Below are positions 1-9,239 of a stretch of 64,000 nt of DNA, piece by piece. The DNA comes from CAWATZ01 sp963784995. GTDB taxonomy: Bacteria > Planctomycetota > Planctomycetia > Gemmatales > Gemmataceae. The DNA lies in contig CAWATZ010000002.1 of NCBI GenBank assembly GCA_963784995.1, positions 186,001 through 250,000 of the forward strand, read 5' to 3'. The notes beneath the pieces were generated by a model that did no database searches, was not told the DNA's origin, and saw only the letters and a program-made list of their open reading frames with translations. Made by a program: the position numbers and the translations under genes. Every line of letters begins with the position of its first letter. Within the stretch, counting starts at the first letter, position 1.

Positions 1-821
1 TTGAAGTTCAGACCGGCCGGCGGCAGGAAGAAGGTGCTGCCCAGGGTCTTGTCCAGCAGCTGCAGAATCAGGGCCACGGTCAGCACCGGCAGGGCCACGG
101 CCTGCAGGATGGCGGTGATGAACATGGCCCAGATGCTCAGTGGCATTCGCATCAGGGTCATGCCGGGGGCGCGCAGATTGATGATGGTCGTCAGGTAGTT
201 CACCGAGCCCATCATCGACGAGATGCCGACGAACAGCAGCGACACCAGCCAGAGGATCTGGCCGACGCCCGAGTGCGGCGAGGCCGGCGACTCCAGACCC
301 TGCCCGGTGGGCATGGTGGAGCTGGACAGGGTCGCATACGACGTCCAACCCGAGCCGCCGGCGCCGCCTTCCACGAAGAAACTGGAGGAGATCACCAGGA
401 AGGCCGGCCACATGAACCAGTAGGACATCATGTTCAGCTTCGGGAAGGCCATGTCCTTGGCCCCGATCATCAGCGGGATCAGGAAGTTGCCGAAGGCCCC
501 CGTCAAGAGCGGGATGATCACGAAGAAGATCATCACCGAGGCGTGCATGGTGAACGCCATCGTGTAGAACTCGGGCGACATCCGCTCGCCGCCGCCGTTG
601 CCGAACAGCCAGCGGCCAAAGAAGGGAATGGTGCCGGTCGGCCAGCCCAGCTGCAAACGCACCATCAGGGCCAAAAAGCCGCCGATGAACAGGAAGATGA
701 TCCCCGAGAAGAGGAACTGAATGCCGATGATCTTGTGGTCTTCGGAGAAGATGTACTTCCGGAGAAAACCCAGCTCGGGATGGGCGTGGGCCTCGGTTGC
801 GGGACTGTGGCTGACGCTCAT
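1..821 (-). CDS. coxA: Cytochrome c oxidase subunit I (partial, C-terminus outside window)
   Basis: This is the catalytic haem-copper subunit of an aa3-type terminal oxidase in the inner membrane, reducing O2 and pumping protons. The frame is open from an ATG at 819-821 to the window edge, giving about 273 residues of a family usually near 550-600. The N-terminus reads KYIFSEDHKIIGIQF, typical of COX1, followed by strongly hydrophobic helices and the helix-II segment FTMHASVMIFF, whose His is the expected low-spin haem ligand. The copper and haem a3 site lies beyond the edge. It is the third gene of a leftward operon behind a lipoprotein cytochrome c and COX2. The gap to COX2 holds a hairpin repeat (844-905). 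Family assignment is very secure. Confidence 0.95.
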   Translation of the reverse strand, partial: MSVSHSPATEAHAHPELGFLRKYIFSEDHKIIGIQFLFSGIIFLFIGGFLALMVRLQLGWPTGTIPFFGRWLFGNGGGERMSPEFYTMAFTMHASVMIFFVIIPLLTGAFGNFLIPLMIGAKDMAFPKLNMMSYWFMWPAFLVISSSFFVEGGAGGSGWTSYATLSSSTMPTGQGLESPASPHSGVGQILWLVSLLFVGISSMMGSVNYLTTIINLRAPGMTLMRMPLSIWAMFITAILQAVALPVLTVALILQLLDKTLGSTFFLPPAGLNF

Positions 822-843
822 GCACAAACCTCACGTACGGAAG

Positions 844-905
844 GTAGGTCAGGCTTTCCAGCCTGACGGCTGTCGTTGCCGGTCAGGCTGGAACGCCTGA
901 CCTAC
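844..905. repeat. Inverted repeat between COX2 and COX1
   Basis: Two 24-bp arms (844-867 and 882-905) are near-perfect reverse complements built on the unit GTAGGTCAGGC/GCCTGACCTAC, with a 14-nt loop. The element fills most of the gap between the two oxidase genes. It could fold in the transcript and set the COX2:COX1 ratio. It is one of several unrelated paired palindromes in this window. Confidence 0.85.
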
Positions 906-908
906 GGG

Positions 909-1943
909 TTAGCGCTCCCCGGGCTGTTCCGCGCGATCCGTCAGGATCGTCAGGGAGCGCAGCTTCTCCTTGGCATCGCTGCTTTTCTGCATTTCGCTGG
1001 CCCGCTTGAGCCAGTACAGGTAATCCGCCTTGCTTTCGTGGACGCACAGCCGACCGCGCATGGCGTAGTGGCGGGCGCCGCACAGCTCGGCGCAGGTGAA
1101 CTCAAAGGTCAGACCCGGCCGGTCCTGGTGAATCCAGACCTCTCGTTCGTCGTCGTAGATCAGGCTCGACTCGCTGGAGTGAAACCAGACCGGAATCGTC
1201 TTGCCGGGCAGGGCGTCCTGTTTGATGCGCGGGTTGAAAGCAAAGAAACTGTGAATGACGTCCAGCGTCTTGAGGTAGAACTTGACGTTGGCCGGCTCCT
1301 TGTCCGAATGTTTCCACATGTGGAACTCGTTGACCAGATGAACGTCATCCGCCTCGGGATGCTCGGCCCAGTTGCGGGGCGAGATTGGAACCAGGTCCAG
1401 CCGGGCGATCTTCCGTTCCATCTCCTCGCGCTTCTCACCGCTCAGCAATTCCAGGTCCTTGCCCAGGGCCAGGCCCGACAGGCCGGCCGGGACTGGATAC
1501 CGAATCCGCCACTCCCATTGGCGCGCGGTGACCTGCAGCACCTGGTCAAGCTGTTTCGACGGATCGGCCGCATTGGCCTCCGGAAACCGGGCCAGATACT
1601 TGATGTGTTCCCAGGTGCGGATCTGCACGATGGCAATGAACAGCAGCAGCACGGCCGGGATCGCGGTCCAGAACAGCTCCAGCCGATGGTTGCCGTGAAC
1701 GTACTCCGCCTTGCGCTCCGGGACGTGGGCGAACTGCCACATGTTGTAGATCAGCACGCCCTCGGTCAGGACGAAGAAGAAGCCGGTCATGGCCAGGATG
1801 ACGTAAAACAGGACGTCGATCTCTCCACCGAAGGACGAAACGTTGCGGGGCAGCCACCAGCCGGGGATGAAGGGGGCCACCAGGAACAGGCCAAACGATG
1901 CCAGGAACACCGCTCCGAACAGAACGCTCCACGCCTTACCCAC
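909..1943 (-). CDS. coxB: Cytochrome c oxidase subunit II
   Basis: This subunit carries the CuA centre that takes electrons from cytochrome c and passes them to COX1. The 344-residue protein has hydrophobic segments at about 7-29, 45-65 and 92-110; the last has the family motif HRLELFWTAIPAVLL. A periplasmic cupredoxin domain follows. The CuA ligands are visible: His231 (DVIHSFF) and the C284-A-E-L-C288-G-A-R-H292-Y-A-M295 block. The start is GTG at 1943, seven bases after GGAGC. It lies 60 bp downstream of the dihaem cytochrome c gene. An insertion of roughly 50 residues between the transmembrane part and the CuA fold (about 155-205) makes it longer than typical bacterial COX2. Confidence 0.95.
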   Translation of the reverse strand: MGKAWSVLFGAVFLASFGLFLVAPFIPGWWLPRNVSSFGGEIDVLFYVILAMTGFFFVLTEGVLIYNMWQFAHVPERKAEYVHGNHRLELFWTAIPAVLLLFIAIVQIRTWEHIKYLARFPEANAADPSKQLDQVLQVTARQWEWRIRYPVPAGLSGLALGKDLELLSGEKREEMERKIARLDLVPISPRNWAEHPEADDVHLVNEFHMWKHSDKEPANVKFYLKTLDVIHSFFAFNPRIKQDALPGKTIPVWFHSSESSLIYDDEREVWIHQDRPGLTFEFTCAELCGARHYAMRGRLCVHESKADYLYWLKRASEMQKSSDAKEKLRSLTILTDRAEQPGER

Positions 1944-2003
1944 GGATCTGCTCCTATCTCAACTTTTCCCTCTCTCCCACAAGAGAAGAGGGGGAGCTTT
2001 TGG

Positions 2004-3323
2004 TCAATGATGCCCCGCGCCCTTTTCGCCTCGCAGGATCGGCTTGATCCCGTAAACCTGCTCCTTGATGTCCTCCGGCAGCATGGCCGGGTACGGCAGG
2101 GCCTGGATGAAGCGGACCAACTGACCGACCTTCTTGTCGTCCAGGGTTTCCGTGTGTGTCACTGGCTCGCCGTCCTTGATGACTACCTTGCCGTCCTTGA
2201 TGTCCTCGACCTTGAACGGGTGCCCCTTGGGGAAGGCGGTCATCACCAGGATGCCGGAGCGGATGCGCCAGTAGAAATCGATCGGACGCCGGCCGCCGCG
2301 GTAGATGCCGGCGGTCAGGTTGTTGGGCCGGACCAGCGTTCCCCAGTTGTCGTACTGGAACTGAGCGGCCCGGCCAAAATCGATGTGGCAGCCGGCGCAG
2401 TTGAGGTCCTTGTTGAAGAACAGCTTGAAGCCCTCTTTGATTTCTTCGTCCCGTTCTTTTTTCTCGGCCTTCTCGGGGAACCAGCCGGCATCCGGCTCAA
2501 TCACCGTATCGTTGCTGTCGGTCCACTTCTGGATCAGCTCGACCAGCTTGGGCATGGCCTGGCGGGCCACCTCTTCCTCGGTCGTGATGTCCCCCTTTTT
2601 GTTGATCTGGTCCATCAGGAAGACTTCCAGCTCACCGCGGAGGCTCAGGTGGATGACGTAGCTGACCAGGTTTTCCAGGTCGCCCTCCGGAAGCAAGGCG
2701 AACGACGGCATCGTGCTGCCGTCCAGGCCGTGAAACACCGTGCGCATCAGGTCGGCCCGGCTCGGCCGGGCGTCCTTGCCGGTGGAGGTGAACTTGAACT
2801 TGCCAAGCCGATAATCGCGCGGATGCGGGCTGACCCAGGCCCCCGTCGGTCCCCGGCCGTCGCCGGTCAGGCCGTGGCAGTGCAGGCAATTGCGGCGATA
2901 GTGCTTGCTGCCGTCGTCCAGGCTCTTGCGATCCAGTTTGAGCTTGGCCAGCTGTTTCTCGATCTTCGGGGCGTCGGGCAAGGACTGATCGATCATGACC
3001 CGCGGACGGTAGGGTTTGCCGAAGGCATTGTCCAGCACGTCGCGCAGGCCGCGCCTCAGGGAGGCGTCCTTGATCGTGACGGAGGTCAAGGTGCCACCCT
3101 CCGCCGGGATCTTCTCAATTTCCAGTTTGAGCTGGCCAGGCGGATAGGCGTGGTCTTTCTTGCTCTTTGGCGGCGTATCGACGATGTCATCGGTGCGCAG
3201 CGGATACTCCAGGTCGGTCGGGTAGCTGTTGGCGTTGTCGCAGCCGGCCAGGACCAGGGTGAGCAGCATCCCGGCGGGTGCCAGCAGACGATTGACTCTT
3301 CCAGGAAAGCAGGCCGCGTTCAC
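2004..3323 (-). CDS. Lipoprotein dihaem cytochrome c of the oxidase operon
   Basis: Predicted periplasmic, lipid-anchored electron carrier feeding the adjacent oxidase. The 439-residue protein starts at GTG 3323 after GGGAGG with good spacing. A hydrophobic signal ends in the lipobox LAGC (Cys28). Two c-type haem sites are visible: C146-L-H-C149-H150 followed by GLTGDGRGPTG, and C309-A-G-C312-H313. Met205 in GSTMPSF is a plausible axial ligand for the first haem. It is the promoter-proximal gene of the operon with COX2 and COX1. The haem domains resemble the cytochrome c class I domains encoded beside cox genes in planctomycetes. No separate gene symbol is justified. Confidence 0.85.
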   Translation of the reverse strand: MNAACFPGRVNRLLAPAGMLLTLVLAGCDNANSYPTDLEYPLRTDDIVDTPPKSKKDHAYPPGQLKLEIEKIPAEGGTLTSVTIKDASLRRGLRDVLDNAFGKPYRPRVMIDQSLPDAPKIEKQLAKLKLDRKSLDDGSKHYRRNCLHCHGLTGDGRGPTGAWVSPHPRDYRLGKFKFTSTGKDARPSRADLMRTVFHGLDGSTMPSFALLPEGDLENLVSYVIHLSLRGELEVFLMDQINKKGDITTEEEVARQAMPKLVELIQKWTDSNDTVIEPDAGWFPEKAEKKERDEEIKEGFKLFFNKDLNCAGCHIDFGRAAQFQYDNWGTLVRPNNLTAGIYRGGRRPIDFYWRIRSGILVMTAFPKGHPFKVEDIKDGKVVIKDGEPVTHTETLDDKKVGQLVRFIQALPYPAMLPEDIKEQVYGIKPILRGEKGAGHH

Positions 3324-3576
3324 TTGTGAGCCTCCCAGCGGAACGCCACGGAGGGCGTTCCCGACAATGCAGCCACGGCACCGGCACCGTGGCGACCCGA
3401 CCGGAAATCAGGGACAAAGCGTGTTGTAGTCCGAGCGCGATCGATGTCAAGAAGTACCAAGCACGCATCCGGGGCAAGGTGGTGAACCCGTGCAACTTGT
3501 ATGCCGGGAGCGCGGCGGGGGGTACAATGGTTCGTTGGGATGGACGCCCGGCCATTCATGGGGGGTGCCCAGGCCC

Positions 3577-3663
3577 GCCGAGCCGCGCACGCAGCGCAGC
3601 GGAGTAAGCGGCCCGGGCTCCCACAAGGCCGCTTACTCCGCTGCGCTGCGTGCGCGGCTCGGC
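3577..3663. repeat. Repeat family A palindrome, copy 1
   Basis: Perfect 37-bp inverted arms (3577-3613 and 3627-3663) starting GCCGAGCCGCGCACGC surround a 13-nt loop. The same arms recur at 7554-7635 and 31276-31358, with different loops. This copy lies in the gap between the divergent cytochrome operon and the small membrane protein gene, so it cannot simply be a terminator for either. Confidence 0.9.
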
Positions 3664-3769
3664 ACATGCGCTTGCGGTTCCTTTCATGGCCGGGCGGCTC
3701 GCAGTTGTGAGAAGCGAACTGGCGTGCAATTCTCGCAACAGAGAATGCCCGGAATGGGGTGAGGGGTCC

Positions 3770-3955
3770 ATGCTCTACAAGATCGGTCGGTTCCTGCAGG
3801 TAGTCGGCATGATCCTGCTGCCGGTGGCGGTGGCGGGCAACCTGGCCCCGGACCAGCCGCTGGACCTGAAGGCATCGCTGACGCTGTCCTTTGTTGGTGT
3901 CGGCGTCTTCGCCCTGGGCTGGTTGCTCCAGCAAGCGGGCAAGCCGAAAGGATAG
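3770..3955 (+). CDS. Small two-helix membrane protein (61 aa), unknown function
   Basis: The ORF starts at ATG 3770 behind a G-rich ribosome site (GGGGTGAGGGG). It encodes 61 residues with two hydrophobic stretches: about residues 5-23 (FLQVVGMILLPVAVAG) and about 38-54 (TLSFVGVGVFALGWLLQQ). The short polar ends, including a lysine-containing C-terminus, fit an inner-membrane protein with two crossings. Similar short proteins are common in planctomycetes, but I do not recognise a named family. The gene is alone, about 160 bp upstream of the PQQ-propeller gene on the same strand. Confidence 0.7.
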   Translation: MLYKIGRFLQVVGMILLPVAVAGNLAPDQPLDLKASLTLSFVGVGVFALGWLLQQAGKPKG

Positions 3956-4117
3956 CGGCGGGGCCGATGGATTGCATTGCGCTGCCACACACACAGCGGT
4001 AGCGCCATCTGGCAGGGAGGGGTTTCGCTCGAATCGCTATCGTCAGTCCCCGCCCGGCTGGTATAATCGTTGCCAAGGTCGCCCAACCTTCGGTCCGTAG
4101 CCGAGCAGGGGAAGGAA

Positions 4118-7100
4118 ATGTCCCGTGTCCGCCAGGTGTCCTGTCTGCTGCTGCTGTTCGTGGCCGGCCCGGTCGGCGCCGAGGAACCGGCCTCGGCGCC
4201 GACCCTCTCCGGGGAAACCCGAACGGCCGCTCATCTGCTCGACGATGCCCGCAAGGCCCTCAAGGAACAGAACTGGACCGCGGCCATCAATGAACTCCAG
4301 TCCGTCATTGACAGCAATCCCGATGACCTGATCGCGGTCGGGCCGCGGCTGATCCTGCCGGCCCGGCGGGTGGCGCACGGCCTGGTGGCCCGGCTGCCGG
4401 CCCAGGCCCTGGAGGCCTACCGCAACCGGACCGATCCCCAGGCCCGCCGCTGGGTCGAGCAGGGGCTGGAGGAACGCGATCCCCGCTTGCTGCGCAAGGC
4501 GGTGGACGAGGCCTTTTGCAGCCGGCCCGCGGAGAAGTCGCTGGACGCCCTGGGCGACCTGGCCCTGGAGCGCGGTGACTTCAACGAGGCCGAAGCCTGG
4601 TATCGCTGTCTCTTGCCGGCCCCCAAACCGGCCGAGAACGGCCAGGCCCTGCATTACCCCGGCCCCCGGATCGATCCGGCGCGCGTCCAGGCCAAACTGC
4701 TGCTGGTCCGGCTGTTCCGCGATGGTCCCCAGGTGGTCAAGCCGGCCGTCGCCGAATTCCGGGAGCAACACGCCAAGGCCGAGGGCCGGCTGGCGGGGCG
4801 AACGGGAAACTACGCCGACATCCTTCAGGGATTGCTCAAACAGAAACAGGAACCGGACTTCCGGCAGCCCTGGCGGACGCTGGGCGGCGACGGGACGCGC
4901 GGGCTGGTGGCAGCGGCCCCGGCCAGCTTCACCGATCGGCTGGGGACGTTGTGCCATGAGCCGAAGATCCGCCACCCCCTCGGCCCGAAGCGCGAACTGA
5001 GGAGGGCCCAGACTCCGACCGAAGCGGCCCGGTCGCTGGCCTTCGAGCCGGTCATCGCCGGAGGGTACGCCCTGGTCGCGAATGCCCGCTCCGTGATCGG
5101 CTGCGACCTGCGGACCGGGGAGCCCAGCGAATGGTTTGACGCGGCCCGGGACAATGGCGGCATCCGGCCCGACCTGGCCTTACCTGCCCCGGCCGACCTG
5201 CGCTGCACCCTGACCGTGGCCGAGGACTGCGTCTTTGCCCGCCTGGGGGAACAGGCCATCCAGCCGCCCCCTGACCGCTTGCCCCAGCCCGGCAAACCCC
5301 CCCCTCCGAAGGCGGAAAGCCTCCTGGTGTGTCTCTCCTTGAAGCCGGGGCCGGGCGGCGATCGCTTGCTCTGGCAGGTTCGGCCGGGCATCGTCAACGA
5401 CCCTGCCATCTTCGAGGGTGCCCCGGTGGTCCACGGCGGCTACGCTTACATCGCCGTCACGAGCTTTCTCGCTGATCGGGCCGTCACTGCCATTCACTGC
5501 TACCCGACCGGCCACGGAGCCCAGCTGGGCTCGCCGCCGCTGCGCTGGCACAAGGACGTTTGCGAGGTTCGCGACGTTCGGCCGGACGAGAAACGCTATC
5601 GCCATCATCTGCTGACCCTGGCCGGGCCCAACCTGGTTTACTGTTCGCAGAAAGGGGCCATCGTCGCCCTGGACGCCCTCTCGGGCCGGCGGGCCTGGGC
5701 GGTGCGCTATCCGTCTCGCCCCGCACCTCCGGCCGCTTCCGACGAGCCGCCGCCCCTGACCGATCTGTCGCCGCCACTGTTCTCGGGAGGCCGGCTCTAC
5801 GTGGCCCCGACCGACTCCGACCGGCTGTTCTGCCTGGACCCCTGTTCGGGCGAGCTGCTGTGGGAACGCACCCGGATGGACGTGCTGCACCTGCTGGGCG
5901 TCAGCCAGGCGGGGCCGACGCCGCTGCTGATCTTCACCACCCCGACCCGGTTGCAGGCGATCAGCGCCGAAGATGGCAGCGACGATGGCGGCTGGATTCA
6001 GCCCCCGGGCGGTACGCGGCGCACCATGGGTCGGGGACTGCTTGTCGGCGACGTGGTGCTGTGGCCCACGCTGAGCAAGCACGGAGTCAAAGTTTTGCGG
6101 CAAGCGGACGGACAGCCCGCCGGCAATCCGAATATGCTGGAGAACGTCCCGGTAGGGAACCTGGCCTATGGCGAGGGGTGCCTGGCGGTCGCGGATCAGA
6201 AGTATTTGACCGTATTTGTCCCATCAGCAATCCCGTCCCCGAAGCAGGAGCAGCCGAAACCCCAGTTCGCATCGCCGGAACGAATCCTCGAACTGGTCCG
6301 CTCACGGACACCCGAGCCGGCCAGCCTGGTGAGCGTGCCGTTGCAGCGTTCCTCGACGCGAATCATCTCACCGGAAACCAAACGGCCGCAGCTTCTGTCC
6401 CCAACCAGACGCTGGACCATCTGCAAGGACCAGACCTGGCCGGCTGCCCCCCTGAGCGGTTTCCACGTCGGTTCCGACCGTCTGTACTGCATGCAGGGTT
6501 CGCACCGGTTGCTGGCCTACGACGTCCAGACCGGCCGTTTGCTCTGGGAGAAGTGGTCCCCAGGCGGCACGCTCGACGATGCCGTTCCCGAAGAGCGGTT
6601 CCTGCCCGGCTACCGGGTGCTGGAGCGGACCCTCCTGGTCCAGACCGGCACCGGCCGGCGCTGGTTGCTCGACAGCGCGACCGGCCGCTTGCTCCAGAAC
6701 GCGCCGGCGGACCGAGTACCCTGGCCGAAATTGACCGCGGAACCAGGTGTCTCTCTTCCCTGTTTGATCCGCGAAGGGGAAAAGATCGTCCGGCTGAATG
6801 CGAATACGGGTAAGGAGGTCTGGTCGTGGACGTTGCCGGCCTGGGTACAGCGGACCCATGAGCCGATCCAGCTGCACGCCACGGCGGCGGGGATTGTGGT
6901 CCTGACGCCGACCAACCTGGGACTGCAATTGCAGCGGCTCAACGCCGACACCGGTCAGGCCCACTGGACCCAGCCGCCCTACCTGTCGGCCGAGCGGCTG
7001 GACCTGGCCAATTGCTCGGTCGATGAGCGGTCGCTCTACCTGGTGCGCGAACAGACTCTCACGGCCCTCTCATTGGCCGATGGTAGGATCGTCTGGGAGA

Positions 7101-7543
7101 AACCGCTCAGCGGACCGAAGGGCACCTGGAAGACGCTGCTGCTGAAGGGCCGCTCGCAGCCGAAGGAACCGGCCCAGGGAGACGTCCTGCTGGTTTATCC
7201 GAACCTGGTTCCGGCAAGAAGCTGGAGATTTTCCTGGCTGTTGGGTAGAGTAGAATGGATAATCAGGCAGCCGCCGGAAGCGCGGTCGGGTCAGGGATGC
7301 CCGATCCATTGCGTTGACCCGGGCACCGGCCAGCTGATCGAACGTCTCAACGTCCCGGCGGACCTGCCGCGGCTGCTCCGGCCGAAGCAACCCACCGGGC
7401 CGGCTCGGTTCGCGGTCCAGCCGGCAGTTGACGACAGGCCGATGCTGGTTCCCCTGGGTTTGACGGTCCGGCCGGGCGCGAATGGGCTGGTGGTGACCCT
7501 GGATGGAAACGTCTGGGGGTACGAGGGTCTGAAAGGACAGTGA
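4118..7543 (+). CDS. Secreted PQQ-like beta-propeller protein with N-terminal helical repeats
   Basis: The preferred start is ATG 4118, which follows AGGGGAAGG and gives a clean signal peptide (MSRVRQVSCLLLLFVAGPVGAEE); the open frame extends 16 codons further upstream. The product is about 1141 residues. Residues about 40-260 are alanine/leucine-rich helical, with a TPR-like start (DDARKALKEQNWTAAINEL). The rest contains recurrent PQQ/BamB-type blade motifs such as VYCSQKGAIVALDALSGRRAW, LFCLDPCSGELLWER, LLAYDVQTGRLLWEK and VRLNANTGKEVWSW. It is probably a periplasmic or envelope scaffold; no quinoprotein dehydrogenase catalytic residues were identified. It is followed within 11 bp by a family A hairpin and then by the MoxR cluster. 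Confidence 0.85.
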   Translation: MSRVRQVSCLLLLFVAGPVGAEEPASAPTLSGETRTAAHLLDDARKALKEQNWTAAINELQSVIDSNPDDLIAVGPRLILPARRVAHGLVARLPAQALEAYRNRTDPQARRWVEQGLEERDPRLLRKAVDEAFCSRPAEKSLDALGDLALERGDFNEAEAWYRCLLPAPKPAENGQALHYPGPRIDPARVQAKLLLVRLFRDGPQVVKPAVAEFREQHAKAEGRLAGRTGNYADILQGLLKQKQEPDFRQPWRTLGGDGTRGLVAAAPASFTDRLGTLCHEPKIRHPLGPKRELRRAQTPTEAARSLAFEPVIAGGYALVANARSVIGCDLRTGEPSEWFDAARDNGGIRPDLALPAPADLRCTLTVAEDCVFARLGEQAIQPPPDRLPQPGKPPPPKAESLLVCLSLKPGPGGDRLLWQVRPGIVNDPAIFEGAPVVHGGYAYIAVTSFLADRAVTAIHCYPTGHGAQLGSPPLRWHKDVCEVRDVRPDEKRYRHHLLTLAGPNLVYCSQKGAIVALDALSGRRAWAVRYPSRPAPPAASDEPPPLTDLSPPLFSGGRLYVAPTDSDRLFCLDPCSGELLWERTRMDVLHLLGVSQAGPTPLLIFTTPTRLQAISAEDGSDDGGWIQPPGGTRRTMGRGLLVGDVVLWPTLSKHGVKVLRQADGQPAGNPNMLENVPVGNLAYGEGCLAVADQKYLTVFVPSAIPSPKQEQPKPQFASPERILELVRSRTPEPASLVSVPLQRSSTRIISPETKRPQLLSPTRRWTICKDQTWPAAPLSGFHVGSDRLYCMQGSHRLLAYDVQTGRLLWEKWSPGGTLDDAVPEERFLPGYRVLERTLLVQTGTGRRWLLDSATGRLLQNAPADRVPWPKLTAEPGVSLPCLIREGEKIVRLNANTGKEVWSWTLPAWVQRTHEPIQLHATAAGIVVLTPTNLGLQLQRLNADTGQAHWTQPPYLSAERLDLANCSVDERSLYLVREQTLTALSLADGRIVWEKPLSGPKGTWKTLLLKGRSQPKEPAQGDVLLVYPNLVPARSWRFSWLLGRVEWIIRQPPEARSGQGCPIHCVDPGTGQLIERLNVPADLPRLLRPKQPTGPARFAVQPAVDDRPMLVPLGLTVRPGANGLVVTLDGNVWGYEGLKGQ

Positions 7544-7553
7544 GAGAAAAGCA

Positions 7554-7635
7554 GCCGAGCCGCGCACGCAGCGCAGCGGAGTAAGCGGCCCTGCTGCAAA
7601 CCGCTTACTCCGCTGCGCTGCGTGCGCGGCTCGGC
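7554..7635. repeat. Repeat family A palindrome, copy 2
   Basis: Same arms as 3577-3663, with a shorter, different loop (CTGCTGCAAA region). It begins 11 bp after the PQQ-propeller stop codon and ends 46 bp before the MoxR start. In this position it could act as a transcript end or a stability hairpin, although no T tract follows. Confidence 0.88.
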
Positions 7636-7681
7636 GGTTGGCGGGTGGCAACGGTGTAACGAAACCTGAGCGGATGCACCC

Positions 7682-9058
7682 ATGAATGTACGCTGTCGAA
7701 CGTGCGGACTGTTGGTTCAGGTGCCGGCGGGCGGTCGCCGGCTCTGTGGCTGCGGCACCTGGCTGTCGGCCGAAGACGAAGACATTCCCGAGGTCGAGCC
7801 GGTGGACGTGCTGCCGGAAGTGCTGCCTCCCACCAGGCCGACTCCTCCCAAACCCTCGCCCGGCCCGTCACAGGCTCCCACGCGCATTCCGACCTCCAGC
7901 ACCTCGGCACCGACCCGCACCGCCGCACAGCAGCCGACTCCGCAGCGCGCCGAAGCCTGGCCGCGCATCGAGGGCGACCTCTCGGCCATTGAGCGGCTCA
8001 ACGACGGCTATCGCCGCATCTGTCGCGAAATGGGCAAGGTCATCGTCGGCCAGGAGCGCGTGATCGAGGAGCTGCTGATCGCCATTTTCGCACGCGGCCA
8101 CTGTCTGCTGGTCGGCGTGCCCGGCCTGGCCAAGACCCTCATGATCCGCACCCTGGCCGACTCGATCAGCCTCAGCTTCAGCCGGATTCAGTTCACGCCC
8201 GACCTGATGCCGTCCGACATCACCGGCACCGAGGTCCTCCAGGAAGACAAGACCACCGGCCAGCGGCTGTTCAAGTTCCTGCACGGGCCGATCTTCGCCA
8301 ACATCGTGCTGGCCGACGAGATCAACCGCACTCCTCCCAAGACACAGGCCGCACTGCTCGAAGCCATGCAGGAACGCCAGGTCACCGTCGGCGGCGCTCG
8401 CCACAAGCTGCCCGACCCGTTCTTCGTGCTGGCCACTCAGAACCCCATCGAACAGGAAGGCACCTATCCGCTGCCGGAAGCGCAGCAGGATCGCTTCATG
8501 TTCAACATCTTCGTCGATTACCCCGAGGAGGAAGAGGAATTCAAGATCGTCGAGATGACCACGGCGCCGATGTCGGCTCACGTCGATCGGGTGCTGTCGG
8601 CCACCGACATCCTGGAGATGCAGGACATTGTCCGCAAGGTGCCGGTGGCCCCCTACGTCATCCGCTATGCGATGAAGTTCACCCGGCTGACGCGGAAGGG
8701 CAGCCGGGTCGGCGGCTCGGCCGGAGTGCAGGCCGGCCCGGGCAAGGTCAAGGACGCCCCCGGCGACGTGCCCGATTTCGTCCGCGACTACGTCACCTGG
8801 GGAGCGGGGCCGCGGGCCACGCAGTTCCTGATCCTGGCCGCCAAGGCGCGGGCGGTGCTGCACGGCCGCTACTACGTCTCCTGCGAGGACGTGCGGGCCG
8901 TGGCGCCGGCGGTGCTGCGGCACCGGATCATCACCAACTTCAACGCCGAGGCCGAGGGCATCAAACCCGATGACGTGGTGCAGAAGCTGATCGAGATGAT
9001 CCCCCGCGATCCCAACGAGGCCGCCGAGGCGGCGGCCGCGGCGGCGGGCAGCCGGTGA
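7682..9058 (+). CDS. MoxR-family AAA+ ATPase with N-terminal Cys-rich segment
   Basis: MoxR ATPases act as chaperone-like partners of von Willebrand proteins, remodelling or activating them. The 458-residue protein has Walker A GVPGLAKT (145-152), Walker B VLADEI (209-214), the NRTPPKTQAALLEAMQE stretch after it, and sensor-type ATQNPIEQEGTYPLPEAQ, all diagnostic of MoxR. Residues 1-25 carry a CxxC pair and a CGC (Cys5, Cys8, Cys22, Cys24) that could bind zinc. A proline-rich linker to about residue 90 follows; this front part is extra compared with the usual family length of about 330. It leads the gene order MoxR, DUF58, BatA/vWA, the standard arrangement for this system. Confidence 0.95.
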   Translation: MNVRCRTCGLLVQVPAGGRRLCGCGTWLSAEDEDIPEVEPVDVLPEVLPPTRPTPPKPSPGPSQAPTRIPTSSTSAPTRTAAQQPTPQRAEAWPRIEGDLSAIERLNDGYRRICREMGKVIVGQERVIEELLIAIFARGHCLLVGVPGLAKTLMIRTLADSISLSFSRIQFTPDLMPSDITGTEVLQEDKTTGQRLFKFLHGPIFANIVLADEINRTPPKTQAALLEAMQERQVTVGGARHKLPDPFFVLATQNPIEQEGTYPLPEAQQDRFMFNIFVDYPEEEEEFKIVEMTTAPMSAHVDRVLSATDILEMQDIVRKVPVAPYVIRYAMKFTRLTRKGSRVGGSAGVQAGPGKVKDAPGDVPDFVRDYVTWGAGPRATQFLILAAKARAVLHGRYYVSCEDVRAVAPAVLRHRIITNFNAEAEGIKPDDVVQKLIEMIPRDPNEAAEAAAAAAGSR

Positions 9059-9066
9059 AACCCCTT

Positions 9067-9218
9067 TTCCTCCCCTCTCCCCGTTGGGGAGAGGGGTTGG
9101 GGGTGAGGGGCAAGACCGCTCGATTCATCGTTTCGCGCTCACCCGACCCAGCGCGAAACGATGAATCAAAACAAAACCCCTCACCCCCAACCCCTCTCCC
9201 CAGCGGGGAGAGGGGAGA
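9067..9218. repeat. Nested inverted repeat between MoxR and DUF58 genes
   Basis: An outer pair built on CCCTCTCCCC/GGGGAGAGGG units (about 9067-9110 and 9177-9218) encloses an inner perfect pair, GATTCATCGTTTCGCGCT at 9122-9139 and its complement at 9150-9167. The element fills almost the whole 181-bp gap between two genes expected to be co-transcribed. Confidence 0.88.
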
Positions 9219-9239
9219 AGATTATCGAGACCGCAGCGA

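Noticed and set aside
876..3329. Plus-strand open frame opposite the oxidase operon
   Set aside because: COX2 and the dihaem cytochrome with intact copper and haem motifs are on the minus strand; the plus frame is a GC-driven shadow.
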